DNA of 64,000 bases from Prorocentrum cordatum. Taxonomy: Eukaryota; Sar; Dinophyceae; Prorocentrales; Prorocentraceae. Positions 10,574 to 20,658 of this stretch are shown here, in pieces; the stretch's first letter is position 1; each line of letters starts with the position of its first letter. The notes below the pieces were generated by a model. That model did not search any database and was not told the origin of the DNA. It saw only the letters and a list, made by a program, of their open reading frames with translations. The stretch spans positions 176,530 to 240,529 of the forward strand of contig CAUYUJ010016154.1 in the NCBI GenBank assembly GCA_963575745.1. The letters run 5' to 3'. The position numbers and the translations under genes were made by a program.

Positions 10574-11755
10574 CTATCCAGCGCCAGCCGGCGCAGCCCC
10601 GGCCTTGCCTTTCGGCTTGGCCTTGGGGCGAGGGGGCCTGGCTCCGCCCCTCTGCTCGTTGCGGTACTTCTTATCCTCGTGGTCCGCCTCCTCCCGGTGC
10701 ATCCTCTCCTGCTTGGGGACGGTGCTCCTCGCCTTCTGCTGGTCCGCGACCCAAGCGTCGAACTTGGTCGCGACGGCGCCGCCCGAGTCGTCGAGGCGGC
10801 TCGAGACCATCAGCTCCAAGCCCTCGAAGGAGGGGCGGCGGGGGCAGCGCTTGACCGCCCACTGGACTTGGAGGGCCCGCCGACTCAGGAGCTCGAACGA
10901 GGCGAGGTTCGAGACATCCAGCGCGTCGAAGACCAGCGCGTGATGCAGAACCTCCACGATGTTCTTTAGCTCCTGGGCCACGGCGCTGCCGCGTGAGACC
11001 CCCGACTGGGCCACCCAGAAGCCCAGGCGCGACGAGAGCGACTGCCCAGACGAGACCACCGCGGCCATGAACTCGACGAGAGCCTTGGGCCCCTCGAACG
11101 GCCAGTCCCCCACGTCCACGCTCTTCAGGATGGCCACCAGCTGCGCCAGTGAGACGGCGTGGGCAGACGCGCCCGTCTGCGGCAGCACGCGGCGGTCCCT
11201 GCCAGGGCCAGCCCTCTTCTCCGCCTTCCAGTCCGGCTCGTCGCTGAGCTGCGCGTTCTCCGCGGCGACCCAGCCCTCGGCGTCGGACAGCATCGCGAGA
11301 GCCACCGCGTCGCGGCTGATGAACCGCTCGGCCGAGGTGATCAGCTCCAGGCTCACCTCCTCCCCGAAGTGGTCGCTCGCTGGGTCCGCGACGATCCACC
11401 GAGGGACGTCGACCCCAGGCTGCACGGCGGGAAGGGGGAAGCCCAGCACCTTCGCGAAGTTGCGCCCGTCGCGGCGCAGGTTGGCCAGGTCGGCGTCCGA
11501 GAGAGCTCCGAACGCGTAGACCTGGCCTCGAACCCTCGGCGGGAACACGGCCGCCCGTGCCAGGGCGACCACTCGATACTCGTCCAGCTTCAACAGATAG
11601 ATCTCGGCATCGGGGGTCGCGGCCACCCAATGGCCCGGAGTGGGCGAGGGGACCAATAAAACTCGGTGATGCCATCGGAAGTTCGGATCGTCGTCGAACG
11701 CGATGCAGACCTGGCTCTCCGCGATGTCCAGGGTCTCGGGCTGCGCCCGAGCCAT
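10574..11755 (-). CDS. Gag-like protein (element 1)
   Basis: 393 aa from ATG 11755. No named domain recognised. Position (first large ORF, before RT), a helical middle part ([34 protein letters not shown]) and a basic tail ([19 protein letters not shown]) fit a retrotransposon gag whose tail could bind nucleic acid. There is no CCHC knuckle. It starts 15 nt after the stop of the upstream membrane-peptide ORF. The frame is fully open, unlike pol. Confidence 0.6.
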   Translation of the reverse strand: MARAQPETLDIAESQVCIAFDDDPNFRWHHRVLLVPSPTPGHWVAATPDAEIYLLKLDEYRVVALARAAVFPPRVRGQVYAFGALSDADLANLRRDGRNFAKVLGFPLPAVQPGVDVPRWIVADPASDHFGEEVSLELITSAERFISRDAVALAMLSDAEGWVAAENAQLSDEPDWKAEKRAGPGRDRRVLPQTGASAHAVSLAQLVAILKSVDVGDWPFEGPKALVEFMAAVVSSGQSLSSRLGFWVAQSGVSRGSAVAQELKNIVEVLHHALVFDALDVSNLASFELLSRRALQVQWAVKRCPRRPSFEGLELMVSSRLDDSGGAVATKFDAWVADQQKARSTVPKQERMHREEADHEDKKYRNEQRGGARPPRPKAKPKGKAGAAPAGAG

Positions 11756-11770
11756 CAACCGCGGATGGCC

Positions 11771-12145
11771 CTAGGCCAGGTCGCGGGGCCAGCCCCGCCG
11801 TCGCCTGCCGGGCGCGCGGGCGGAGAACCCGTGCAGCAGGGCCGGGACGGGCGCGCAGACTGCCAGCGCCGCCAGGGCGCACAGCACGCCCAGGACCCAG
11901 CCCAGGGCCCAGCCACGTGGCCCAGTCCAGCGAGGCCAGGGGGGGAGGGCTGGGCAGGCCAGCTCGGGGCACGGCCGAGGATTTGGCACCGCCGGGCACG
12001 CCACCGCTGGCGCCGCCGGGCAGCTGCCGCAGGTGACGTTGACCGACCCGCACGGCGGGCAGGCCGGGCAGGCTGGGCAGCGGCTGGCCCAGACAGAAAC
12101 CAGCGCTGCGCTCCACTGCCCGACGGCCGCGAGGGGGAGAGGCAT
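11771..12145 (-). CDS. Cys-rich small membrane peptide (element 1, 5' ORF)
   Basis: 124 aa from ATG 12145. The N-terminus is hydrophobic and signal-like ([20 protein letters not shown]). A Cys/Pro-rich stretch follows ([10 protein letters not shown] ... [13 protein letters not shown]). Near the C-terminus is one probable membrane segment ([20 protein letters not shown]) and a basic end. It lies between A1 and gag and stops 15 nt before the gag ATG. Function unknown. Element 2 also has membrane segments at the same relative place. Confidence 0.5.
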   Translation of the reverse strand: MPLPLAAVGQWSAALVSVWASRCPACPACPPCGSVNVTCGSCPAAPAVACPAVPNPRPCPELACPALPPWPRWTGPRGWALGWVLGVLCALAALAVCAPVPALLHGFSARAPGRRRRGWPRDLA

Positions 12146-12167
12146 CCGGCGCGGCGCAAGCCCATGC

Positions 12168-12316
12168 AAGCCTTGAAACCAGAATGGCCGCGAGAGGGGA
12201 CAGAGCAACAGCAGGAGAGCAGAGCAGGAGAAGAGACGGACAGTGCGACGCCGAGGACAGCCCCAACTTGGCGGAGCCCCTCTCGCTTGGCCGCTCGACG
12301 CGGAGGAAAACTGCAT

Positions 12317-12319
<3 letters not shown>
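12168..12319 (-). repeat. Element 1 split direct repeat A1 (5' end)
   Basis: 152 bp, same orientation as 5592-5743. Pyrimidine-rich on the element strand. It directly abuts a TA run at 12320. Confidence 0.9.
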
Positions 12320-12350
<31 letters not shown>

Positions 12351-12358
12351 ACATATAT

Positions 12359-12395
<37 letters not shown>

Positions 12396-12471
12396 TGTAT
12401 GTATGTATGTATGTATGTATGTATGTATGTATGTATGTACGGATGTATATTTACATATATATATATATATA
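12320..12471. repeat. TA and GTAT microsatellite, right flank of element 1
   Basis: TA (12320-12346), GTAT (about 12369-12439), TA again. Confidence 0.95.
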
Positions 12472-12512
12472 CTAGAACCATCGCGCGCGCTTCGCGCGCG
12501 CTCAAGTTCTAG
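12472..12512. repeat. GC palindrome, CTAGAAC...GTTCTAG
   Basis: Arms CTAGAAC/GTTCTAG enclose GCGCGCGC-TTC-GCGCGCGC. A relative lies at 15318-15351. Confidence 0.85.
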
Positions 12513-13180
12513 CTAGGCTCGACAGGCTAACGCATGGAAAATCAATGTTCGAAGTGCCTTGTGCATCTAACGACCTCGTCGGAGTCCCTGCGCAAGCCTC
12601 GGAAACGTGTAGAAGGGGAAATGCGGAAACCACTAAATCACACTTTCCCTTTAGGTGTTCGATGTAGTTGGGCCCTCGATGGCTTCCTGAGATCTTTCTT
12701 CGGTGGTGACGGGGGCCTTAAAGATGGCCCGTTGTGCAAGAACAAGCCGAGGGTAAGTTTGAAAAAAAGGACTTCCTGGAATCCCTTTGAAGAAAGATTG
12801 CCATGCCTGGGCTGTGGGTCAGAAGTTGACTGGACCGTGGACTGTTGAGACGCCTCTCAGGGCCCTTGGCGGCGTCTTGGGAGTCTTTCGGGGCCTCTTG
12901 GGAAGCGCTACGGCGTGTTGGTGGAACGAACAAGGGCTCCCAACTTCGCGTTTCGCGCTGCGCGAAGTGCGAATAACCTCGCGCTCTCGCGCCGCCTCCC
13001 AGGGCAGAAAAGGGAGGATGAGGAGGAATCAGAGCCGAACCGAGAAGCGCGAATCACCTCGCGCCCTCGAGCCCTTGAGAATGAAGCATGCTCGCAGTGG
13101 AAGGGCAAGACGCGTGGCGGTGCCGGCGTGCCCGGGCCACCACGGCCTCAGCTCCGCTTCCCCCGGGCCCCGCGGCCTCT
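12513..13180. other. No gene recognised
   Basis: Mostly unique sequence. Two similar phrases, GCGAATAACCTCGCGC (about 12969) and GCGAATCACCTCGCGC (about 13050), hint at an 80-bp tandem duplication. An ATG-started frame from 12787 runs into the next repeat and looks fortuitous. Confidence 0.4.
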
Positions 13181-13375
13181 GGAGACCGACGCGGGAGGAG
13201 GAGGAGGAGGAGGAGGAGGAGGAGGAGGAGGAGAAGCAGGAAGAGGACGAGGAGGACGAGGAGGAGGACGAGGAGGAGAACGAGGAGGACGAGGAGGAGG
13301 ACGAGGAGGAGGACGAGGAGGAGGACGAGGAGGAGGACGAGGAGGAGGACGAGGAGGAGGAGGAAGGGAGGAGGA
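13181..13375. repeat. GAGGAGGAC array
   Basis: Triplet/9-mer purine array, Glu/Asp-coding in one frame. Low complexity, not a gene by itself. Confidence 0.9.
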
Positions 13376-13739
13376 AGAGGAGGCACGGCTTCGACCTCGA
13401 GTGCCCGCCCCGGACACTCGCCCCTGGACCGCGTCTCGCGGCCGGGGGGGCGCCCAGGACCCCACCGCTGCACCTCGAGCGTCCCCTCCGGGGTCGATCT
13501 TCGAAGGTCCCGCGGCCTCCGACGACGAGGGCGAGGAGGAGAACCAGGAAGAGGAGGCACGGCTTCCCCCTGGACCGCGTCTCGCGGCCGGGGGGCGCCC
13601 AGGACACCACAGCTTCAACCGCGAGCGCCCCCTCGGGATCGATGTTCGAAGGTCCCGCGGCCTCCGGAGGCCAAAACAGGAGGAGGAGGACGAGGAGGAC
13701 GAGGAAAGGAAGGAGGAGGCACCGCTTCAACCTCAAGCG
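13376..13739. repeat. About 143-bp imperfect direct repeats
   Basis: CTGGACCGCGTCTCGCGGCC occurs at about 13425 and 13570, followed in both by GGGGCGCCCAGGAC and later TTCGAAGGTCCCGCGGCCTC. GAGGAG linkers sit between copies. Confidence 0.75.
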
Positions 13740-14225
13740 CTTCCTGGGGGCCTCTCGAGGCCTCTTGCGGACTCCTGGGGGCCTCTTGGGAGCTTCTGGT
13801 GGGCGAGGGCTCGAAATGTCAGTTCGTGTTCCCCATCTGGGGCTCCTCTTGGAGTGTTCTGGGAGCTCTTTTGGGCCGTCTTGGAAGCTTCCTGGGCCGT
13901 CTTGGGGCCCTCTTGGGCTGTCTCGGTGGTCTCTTGGGAGCCTCTGGGCTCGTCTTGAGGCGGTCTTTCGGGCCTCTTGGGCCGCCTTGGAGCGTCTGGA
14001 AGCCGAACTGGGGAGAACGCCAAAACCTTTCAAAACCCACAAAAAATCAGTGACAATTTCCTATTGGGCCCCTCCCGAGAGTGCTGTCGGAGATCTGCTG
14101 GGACGCTTTGGCAGCTTTTAAACAGTCTTGGAGTGTTCCCGGGCCGCTTCGGACCTCTCTTGGGCTGTCCTGAGGGCGTCCTGGAGCCATTTTAGAGGTT
14201 CCTGGGAGCGTCCTGGCGTCTCCGG
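13740..14225. repeat. TTGGG 10-11 bp array, block 1
   Basis: Degenerate units such as TTGGGCCGTC and TTGGAAGCTTCC. Holds one alpha core (TCGAAATGTCAGTTCGTG, 13811-13834) and one beta core (about 13998-14039, with AACCTTTCAAAACCCA). Confidence 0.85.
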
Positions 14226-14316
14226 CGGGGGGTGACCACAGCCACTGGGCAAAGTGAGGCCCCCCCCTGGTCCAGGACCCCCTTCCCCTATATATATATA
14301 TATATATATATACATA

Positions 14317-14348
<32 letters not shown>

Positions 14349-14580
14349 CACACGCATATACATATGCATATACATATATATGAATGTATATATATATTTT
14401 ATATACATTCATATATATATACATATATATATAGATAGAGAGAGAGAGAGAGAAACATACGTAAACCATGTAGGATTGTGCACATAGGAGAAGGACAATA
14501 TATAGAAACATACGTACGTCGTCCAAGGCGCCTCGGAAAGCGCAGAATACTCCTCCAAGGCGCGGAATCATGTTCCCGGA
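14226..14580. repeat. TA/CATATA/GA microsatellites
   Basis: Short unique start, then TA and CATATA runs (about 14288-14435), a GA run (about 14436-14452) and AT-rich unique sequence. Confidence 0.8.
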
Positions 14581-15300
14581 CCGCCTTCTGGGAACATGAT
14601 GGGGACGACCTCCTGAGGACCTCCAGTGGGCCTCTTGGGGGCCTCTCGGAGGCCTGTTGGGCTCTCCTGGAGGCGTCTTGGGGCGCGCTCAGGGCCATTT
14701 TTGGGCATCTTCGGGGCCTCTTGGGGGCCTCCGGGGAGGCTCTTGGGGGCCTCTCTGGGGCCTCTTGGGGCCTCGCGGGGCCCTCTCGGGGCCCGCTGGG
14801 CTCGCTTAGGCAGTCTTGAGCCCTGTCGGGGCTGGAACCGTCTTGGGCGGCTCCTGGGCCATCTTGGGGCTCTCCTGAGCCGTCTTGGGGCGATTTTGGA
14901 GGTCTCTTGGGCCGTCTTGGGGCGGTTTTGGGGGCCTCTTCGGCCGTCTTGGAGCGGTTTTGGGAGACTTTTGGACGGTCTTGGAGCGTCGGAACCCCGA
15001 AAAAGCGAGAAGGCCAACAACCTCGAAAAAAATATGAAAATCAGCGATTTTAGTTTGTCGGCGCTCTCTTGGGAGGCCTCTTGGGATGCCTTCGGGGCCT
15101 CATGGAGCTCTCTTGGAACGTCTTCGGGCCTTCCTGACCATTCCTGAGGCTATCTACGCGCGTCTTGGAGCGCTCGCGGGCCGTCTTGGGCGGTCTCGAA
15201 CTGTTCCTGGCGGTCCCAGGGGCCCTCCGGGACGCTCCGGACGCTCCCGGGGGCGCCCTGCACCCCCCATGGAGATTACAGGCATCGCCCCGGGCCGCCC
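14581..15300. repeat. TTGGG 10-11 bp array, block 2
   Basis: From 14896 nine consecutive units measure 11, 10, 11, 11, 10, 11, 11, 10 and 10 bp. A beta core is at about 14991-15034. Confidence 0.9.
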
Positions 15301-15317
15301 CCGGGCCCTACTCCGAT

Positions 15318-15351
15318 GAACCACGCGCGCGCTGCGCGCGCGCTTTGGTTC
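15318..15351. repeat. GC palindrome, GAACCA...TGGTTC
   Basis: Arms GAACCA/TGGTTC around GCGCGCGC runs. Related to 12472-12512; together they bracket 2.8 kb. Confidence 0.85.
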
Positions 15352-16104
15352 TAGCAAGATGCGGCGACGGTCTAGGGTTCGCAGCATCGGAGAGCAGAAA
15401 GACTTCTATCAATCATGATCAATCAGCAAACCGCACCATCCCTCTATGCCCCCACGGATGCACGCCATGAGCCGCAGTCGACCTTAATCCTGCATTCTCC
15501 TCTCAGCAAACCCTCTCAATCCCTTCCCTTTCCACACCCATTTTGGCGGACCAATGGAATCACATTCCACGCGGCAGAGGAGCTGTTGCGGGCGCGGTGG
15601 ACGAATTCCACTTGGCATGCAACGCGAAAAAGTATGTTCGTTGTCGACGCGGTGGACGTGTTCCACTCGGCGTGCAACCACATGAAACATACAGAGGGCC
15701 GCAGGTCGAAATAAGATTCCGCATGATCCCACTTCAGCTGCCTACATACCCTTTGTTTCATTCCCAGGGGGGCGCCTCGAGAAAACAACTCACACACGTA
15801 CAGCAGCAGCTCGTGTGTCCACCGGGGGGAGGAGGGGGGGCGGGCCCCAGTGCTTAATCAACCCGGTTGAAGCAGCCGCTTTAAGCAGCCAAGATCTGGT
15901 CTTTGGGGAGGAGGGAGCGGGGGCCCGCGCCGATCGGCGAAACAAGACATAAGAAACAGCTACGTACCTCTCAAGACGGCTCAATGGGCCCGATTTCGGC
16001 ACACCCCTCACGCACTCTACGCCTATCCAAGGCCTAGACGACCCAGAGCGTCCAAGGCCCACCTCGAGCAAACCCAATGTCTCGGCATTCCCACAAATTA
16101 TGGC
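15352..16104. other. No gene recognised
   Basis: Near-unique sequence. At about 15597-15690 GCGGTGGACGAATTCCACTT and GCGGTGGACGTGTTCCACTC form an imperfect tandem pair about 50 bp apart. Confidence 0.4.
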
Positions 16105-16290
16105 AATGGAGCGAAGCTTCCGCGCGTTGAGCGGAAGTTCAAGCTCAAGCTAAAAGAGAACTATAAAATGGAGCGAAGCTTCCGCGCGTTGAGCGGAAGT
16201 TCAAGCTCAAGCGCATACAGCTGGACTTCAAATAATTTGGATCGAAAATGGAGCGACGCTCACAGCGAAGGCAGAACATCAAGCTCAAGC
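16105..16290. repeat. Three tandem hairpin repeats
   Basis: Copies at 16105-16150 and 16167-16212 are almost identical; a decayed copy is at 16247-16290. Each good copy has CTTCCGC-GCGTTGA-GCGGAAG, a 7-bp stem, and ends AAGCTCAAGC. Confidence 0.85.
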
Positions 16291-16869
16291 TAATGTGAAG
16301 GGGAGCCCCAGGTTGCCGTGGGCCTGCAGAAGGTGGGTCTCCTTTCTGCGGTCCAGGCGGCGCCAGAGCACCGCTCCCCTCGGATCCTGCCCAATGCCTG
16401 CCCACGAACCCCCAGGCCTGTCCAAGCTCAGCCCGACGGCCTATCCAATGCCTGCCTCAGGCTTACCTGGCGGCCTTTCAAGAGCTGATACATGGCCTAC
16501 CCAGAACCCAGTGAAGGCCCGCACACGACCTAGCCAAGGCTCATCACAGATTTGTCACGTCCAAGATCCTTACAAATTTTACGTCTAGCGAACCACATGC
16601 GAGCGCCATAACGAATGTGAACACCCAAATGCGCGCGATCACCGTGCCCGCGCTCGTCTTACAACCGCGACGAAAATCTTTACAACGATGGGCTGTCGTG
16701 AAGGGTTCTATGGTGCGCCCACCTTCGTCGTGCAACCACCGCGCAAAATTTGCCAACACTGGGCCACCCTGAAGGTTTGAACGGTACGCGCCAAAAAAAA
16801 TCGACAACGAAATAATCGATCCGACGGTCTTCCCAGTACCGCGGCGACTGCCGGGACTGATCCGAGTAT
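16291..16869. other. No gene seen
   Basis: Unique sequence with recurring short GGCCTNNCCAA phrases up to about 16530. No domain seen. Confidence 0.35.
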
Positions 16870-17195
16870 TCGCTTCCTTCGTGGCGGCCCTGAAAAAAAG
16901 CACACCCACCTCAAAAAGCCAACGTCTCGCGTGAGATATCCCCGAATGCTGACCGCAAGTGGGCAAATGTCCCACCCCGTGGTCGCTCCCCATTGTGGCG
17001 CCCAGCAACGTTTGTTGCGACATCGCGAACACCACGCGGCCCTGAAAAAGACGCGCCTACATCCGTGAAACAAGCGAACCGCTGGAGACATCCCCACAAT
17101 CTGGGCACGAACCGGTAAGTGTCCTAATTATCCCCTGGCGGCACCCCCTTGTGTTGCCCAAGTGCGAGGCCTGTCACATCGCGAAAATTCTGATC
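16870..17195. repeat. Diverged tandem repeat of about 170 bp
   Basis: Shared phrases in the same order: GGCCCTGAAAAA, GAGAYATCCCC, and ACATCGCGAA, once from about 16882 and again from about 17038. Confidence 0.5.
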
Positions 17196-17739
17196 GTGAT
17201 ATGGAAAAGGAGGGAGAAGGAGGAGGAGGGAGGGAGTAGACGGAAGCGCGACACGGATAACAAGAATTCACGACGCAAAACACGGAAATAAACGCCGCAA
17301 CATATTCCACGAGACGTGCAACTGCCTGCACAATGATCCGTTATCACCGTCGCACCCTTGATCCGCACGCGTTCGACGGAAACTGGCGGCAATCAAACTG
17401 GCCCAATCTGCCAGGGCATCGCTCGTGGGGGGAGGGCCTCCTCGCCTCGGGCTGCTCTCCCGCAGCCGCGCCCCGCCGTCGACGGCGAGCGCGCGCCTTG
17501 TGGGTGCCCTGACCGTCCCGGGCGGCCGCCGCAGGCCCGAACGTGCGTTTGATTCGCCCATGTCGTCCAGCCCGCCCATCTGAACCAAGAAAGCCGGTTT
17601 CTGCTGAGACATCCTCACGATTCGCTCTTAAACTTAAGCTGGCCACGGCGTGCAGGTGACGCTGGCGGTGTGCTGCCCGCGCCGAGGCGAGAGCGCCGTT
17701 TGGACGGACTTTCGGCCATTGTACGGTTCGGCCCGCATA
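17196..17739. other. No gene recognised
   Basis: A purine-rich GGAGGAGG patch near 17205-17240, then GC-rich unique sequence. Confidence 0.35.
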
Positions 17740-18000
17740 GTACGCTATGTTATCAATGCGAGGCTAAGCTATGCGGTGTGATGCGATGCGATACTATGCT
17801 GTGCGGTGCGATGCTATGCTATGCTATGCTACGCCATACTGTGCCATGCGATGATATGCTAGTATATGCGACGCGATGCGATGCGATGCTATGACATGCT
17901 ATGCGATGCTATGCTATGCTATGCGATGCTCGTCTATGCTGTGGTGTGCGATGCTATGCGATGCTATGCTATGCTCTGCTGTGCGATGCAATGCTATGTT
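17740..18000. repeat. ATGCK pentanucleotide array
   Basis: About 50 units of ATGCT/ATGCG with few interruptions. Cys/Met-Leu-rich frames are a consequence. Confidence 0.9.
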
Positions 18001-18189
18001 GTAGCTCCAGTTGGTTCCCCTTCCTCACCCCCACCACCACACGCACAACCTCTTTATCACCCGAAGGGTGGTCGTACATGTAGGTATACACTGGCAGGAT
18101 CTCGCGGCCAGAGATACAACCGCCTCGCGCACACTTGCCTGGAGCGGGGAGGGATGGGGAGGAATCTGGGAGGAGCGGGGAGGGGTGCA
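18001..18189. other. Dispersed repeat copy and short unique sequence
   Basis: CCTCTTTATCACCCGAAGGG at about 18049 matches about 5188. Nothing else recognised. Confidence 0.5.
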
Positions 18190-18625
18190 GAGTGAGGTGT
18201 CTTGTGGGCCCCTTGGACTGTCTCAGAGCGCTCTGGGATCCACAGGCGCATACGGAGGTCGTCTTGGAGGGCTCTGTGGGACGTTTTGGGGCGATCCTGG
18301 GAGCTTCTTGGACCGTCTTGGAGGCCTTGTTGGGATGTCTTGCGGCGCTCTTGGGGTTCTCTGAGGCCGTCGTGGACGCTATTAATACAAAGCGCATATG
18401 CCCAAAATAGACGCTTCCCAAAGGAATTAGGGCGATGTGTGTTCCTTGCGGCCCTCATAAGTGTCCTCTTGAAGCCCTCTTCAAGCGCTTGGGGGGCCTC
18501 TCGGGCCGTCTTGAAGCCATCATGGGCGTCTTGACGAACTCTTGGACCGTCTCGGAAGCCTCCTGGACCGTCTGGGGAGCGCCTTCGGGCCCTCCGAAAG
18601 CCCCCCGAAGGACCCCGAGGGACAC
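18190..18625. repeat. TTGGG 10-11 bp array, block 3
   Basis: Units such as TTGGGGCGATCC, TTGGACCGTC and TTGGAGGCC, broken by a unique stretch at about 18375-18460. Confidence 0.8.
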
Positions 18626-18719
18626 AGTGGGCACCGCGGGGGGAGGGGGGAGTTTGGGAAAAGTGGGCAGCCTCGGGCCCCAGGGGTCTGGTCGCGGGGT
18701 CCGCATGGTGATGGGCAAC

Positions 18720-18776
18720 TATGATGAGCGCTTGCGCGCTGCAGTCAGATCCACCTTGAGCCAAAATGGCTACGGA
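18720..18776 (-). ncRNA. Candidate spliced-leader RNA gene
   Basis: Read on the minus strand from 18776, the first 22 nt are exactly the dinoflagellate trans-spliced leader: T, then CCGTAGCCATTTTGG, then CTCAAG. The Sm-like ATTTTGG lies inside the leader, as known for dinoflagellates. It is followed at once by GTGGATC, i.e. a GT donor as in an SL RNA precursor, and at 18740-18727 by a perfect 5-bp stem AGCGC/GCGCT with a GCAA loop. A full SL RNA is about 50-60 nt, which fits. The alternative is a relic from a reinserted mRNA; an immediate GT and hairpin argue against that. The 3' end is estimated. Confidence 0.65.
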
Positions 18777-18779
18777 TGC

Positions 18780-19375
18780 TCGTGGGGCGTCTTTGGGGGC
18801 TCCTGTGGGGCCTCGTGGAGCCTCTAGGAGGCCTCTAGGGGGCCTCTTGGGCTCTCTTGGGGTCTCTTGGGGCCTCCTGGAGGCCTACTGGGGCGGAAGG
18901 CTCGAATTGTCGGTTCGTGTTCCCCCTCTTGAGCCCCTCTTGGGGCCCTCTTGAGGCGATCTTGGGCGCCTCTAGGGCCGCCTTGGGGCACTTTTTGGGC
19001 CATCTTGGGGGCTCTCTCTATTGCGCCGCCGTGGTGCCCTTTTTTTGGTGCCTCTTGGGCCGTCTTGAGCTGGTTTCTGGGGCCTCATGGGCTGTCTTGA
19101 ACCGTTGGAAGCACGAAACAGCGAGAACACGAACAACCTTCAAAAACCATTGAGGAAACCTACTTGCTTCGCCTCCTGAGTGCCTCGTGGGAGCACTTTT
19201 GAGGGCATCTTGGCCATCTTGAAGCTCTCTTGGGCTGTCTTCAAAGCCATGTTGGACCCATTTTGGAACGCTCTTGTGCGGTCTTGGGCTCTCTCGGACC
19301 GGTCGTGGGCCATCAAGGCGCCCTCTTGGACGTCTCTCGGCCCCTTTTGATGTTTTTTGGCGCCCCCCGCTGGGC
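18780..19375. repeat. TTGGG 10-11 bp array, block 4
   Basis: Holds an alpha core (TCGAATTGTCGGTTCGTG, 18902-18925) and a beta core (19107-19149) about 205 bp apart. Confidence 0.85.
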
Positions 19376-19656
19376 CCGAAACGGTCAGACGAAAAATCAG
19401 TGCACTTCGGAGGGCCCGGGACCCCCTACCCATTATACGTAGATATATATATATATATATGTATATACATACTTACATATAAAAAACACTATATATTATG
19501 CATACATAAACCAACACAACACACATATCCACTTTTATATATATATGTGTGTATATGCATGTATGTATGTATATATACATGTATTCATATATACATACAT
19601 ACATCCATACATCCATACATCCATACATACATACATATACATATACATATACCTAC

Positions 19657-19752
<96 letters not shown>

Positions 19753-20014
19753 TTATATATATATATATACATATATATAAACATATAAATATACATGAAC
19801 ATATACATATACATATACATATACACATATATATACGTACATACGTACATACGTACATACGTACATACGTACATACGTACATACGTACATACGTACATAC
19901 GTACATACGTACATTCATACATACATACATACATACATACATACATACATACATACATACATACATACATACATACATACATACATACATACATGCACAC
20001 ACATACATACATTT
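19376..20014. repeat. CATATA, CATACGTA and CATA arrays
   Basis: Long CATATA run (about 19635-19750), an ACATACGT run (about 19840-19910) and a CATA run (about 19915-19995). Confidence 0.95.
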
Positions 20015-20560
20015 TGGAGGGCTCTTGGGCTGTGTATTGGCCGTGTTGGGCCCATCTGGGGCCACGTTCGGGCCATCAGGGCCGCCTTGGGGCCTCCCGC
20101 TCCCGCTGTGGGGCCCAACATGGGCCTGTCCTGGGGCTCTCTTGGGCCGTCTGAGGCTCGTCCCAAGCAATTTTCGGGCTCCCTTGGGCAATCTTGGGGC
20201 TCTGTTGGAGGTCTTTTCAGCGGTTTGGGGGCGTCGTCGGCTGTCGTAGAGCGCCGGGAGGTCGAAAACGCGAGACACCGAAAAACATTTCAAAAACCAA
20301 CGGAAATCAAGGATTTGAGCCTCTTCGGGCTCTCGGGATGCTTCTCGGAGCTCTCTTGAGGCCTCTTGGAGGCCTCTTGGGCTGTGTATTTGCGGTCTCG
20401 AACCCATCCTGGACCACGTTAAGGCTATCTGGGCTGTCTTGGAAGGGCTTGTCGAAGTCCCCGAGGGCTTCTGGGAGCTCTCTGGGACAGTCTGGGAGCT
20501 CCAGGGCCGCTCCGGGGTGCTCTGGGAGCGGTCTGGGGAACCCTGGTCCTCCCATGCCCT
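20015..20560. repeat. TTGGG 10-11 bp array, block 5
   Basis: Includes a beta core at about 20256-20300 with CGAAAACGCGAGACACCG. Confidence 0.8.
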
Positions 20561-20610
20561 GTCGTGGTCGCGGCCACGGTCGCCCGGGCCTCGTGCACGG
20601 GGATATCTAC

Positions 20611-20658
<48 letters not shown>

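Larger units (their letters stand above)
5383..12319 (-). mobile_element. Tyrosine-recombinase retrotransposon (element 1, PAT/Ngaro-like), decayed
   Basis: Read on the minus strand: A1 (12319-12168), membrane-peptide ORF, gag-like ORF, RT, RNase H, methyltransferase-like domain, tyrosine recombinase, then B1 (5946-5755), A2 (5743-5592) and B2 (5574-5383). A1-ORFs-B1-A2-B2 is the split-direct-repeat layout known for PAT/Ngaro-type members of the DIRS order; a methyltransferase domain is typical of DIRS and PAT types. Both ends abut TA microsatellite sequence, so it probably inserted into a TA run. The gag and membrane frames are open. The RT, RNase H and YR frames are split by shifts, so this copy looks dead. 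Confidence 0.85.

Noticed and set aside
12787-14121. 444-codon frame with a Glu/Asp run
   Set aside because: It is carried by a GAGGAGGAC repeat, the 143-bp repeats and a TTGGG array; opposite frames are just as open.
14626-15147. Gly/Leu/Trp/Ser-rich or Pro/Arg/Lys-rich proteins in the TTGGG arrays
   Set aside because: All frames are open in a 10-11 bp repeat without T-rich stops; the heptad pattern follows from 21-bp dimers. A decayed gene on the minus strand is kept only as an alternative in the findings.
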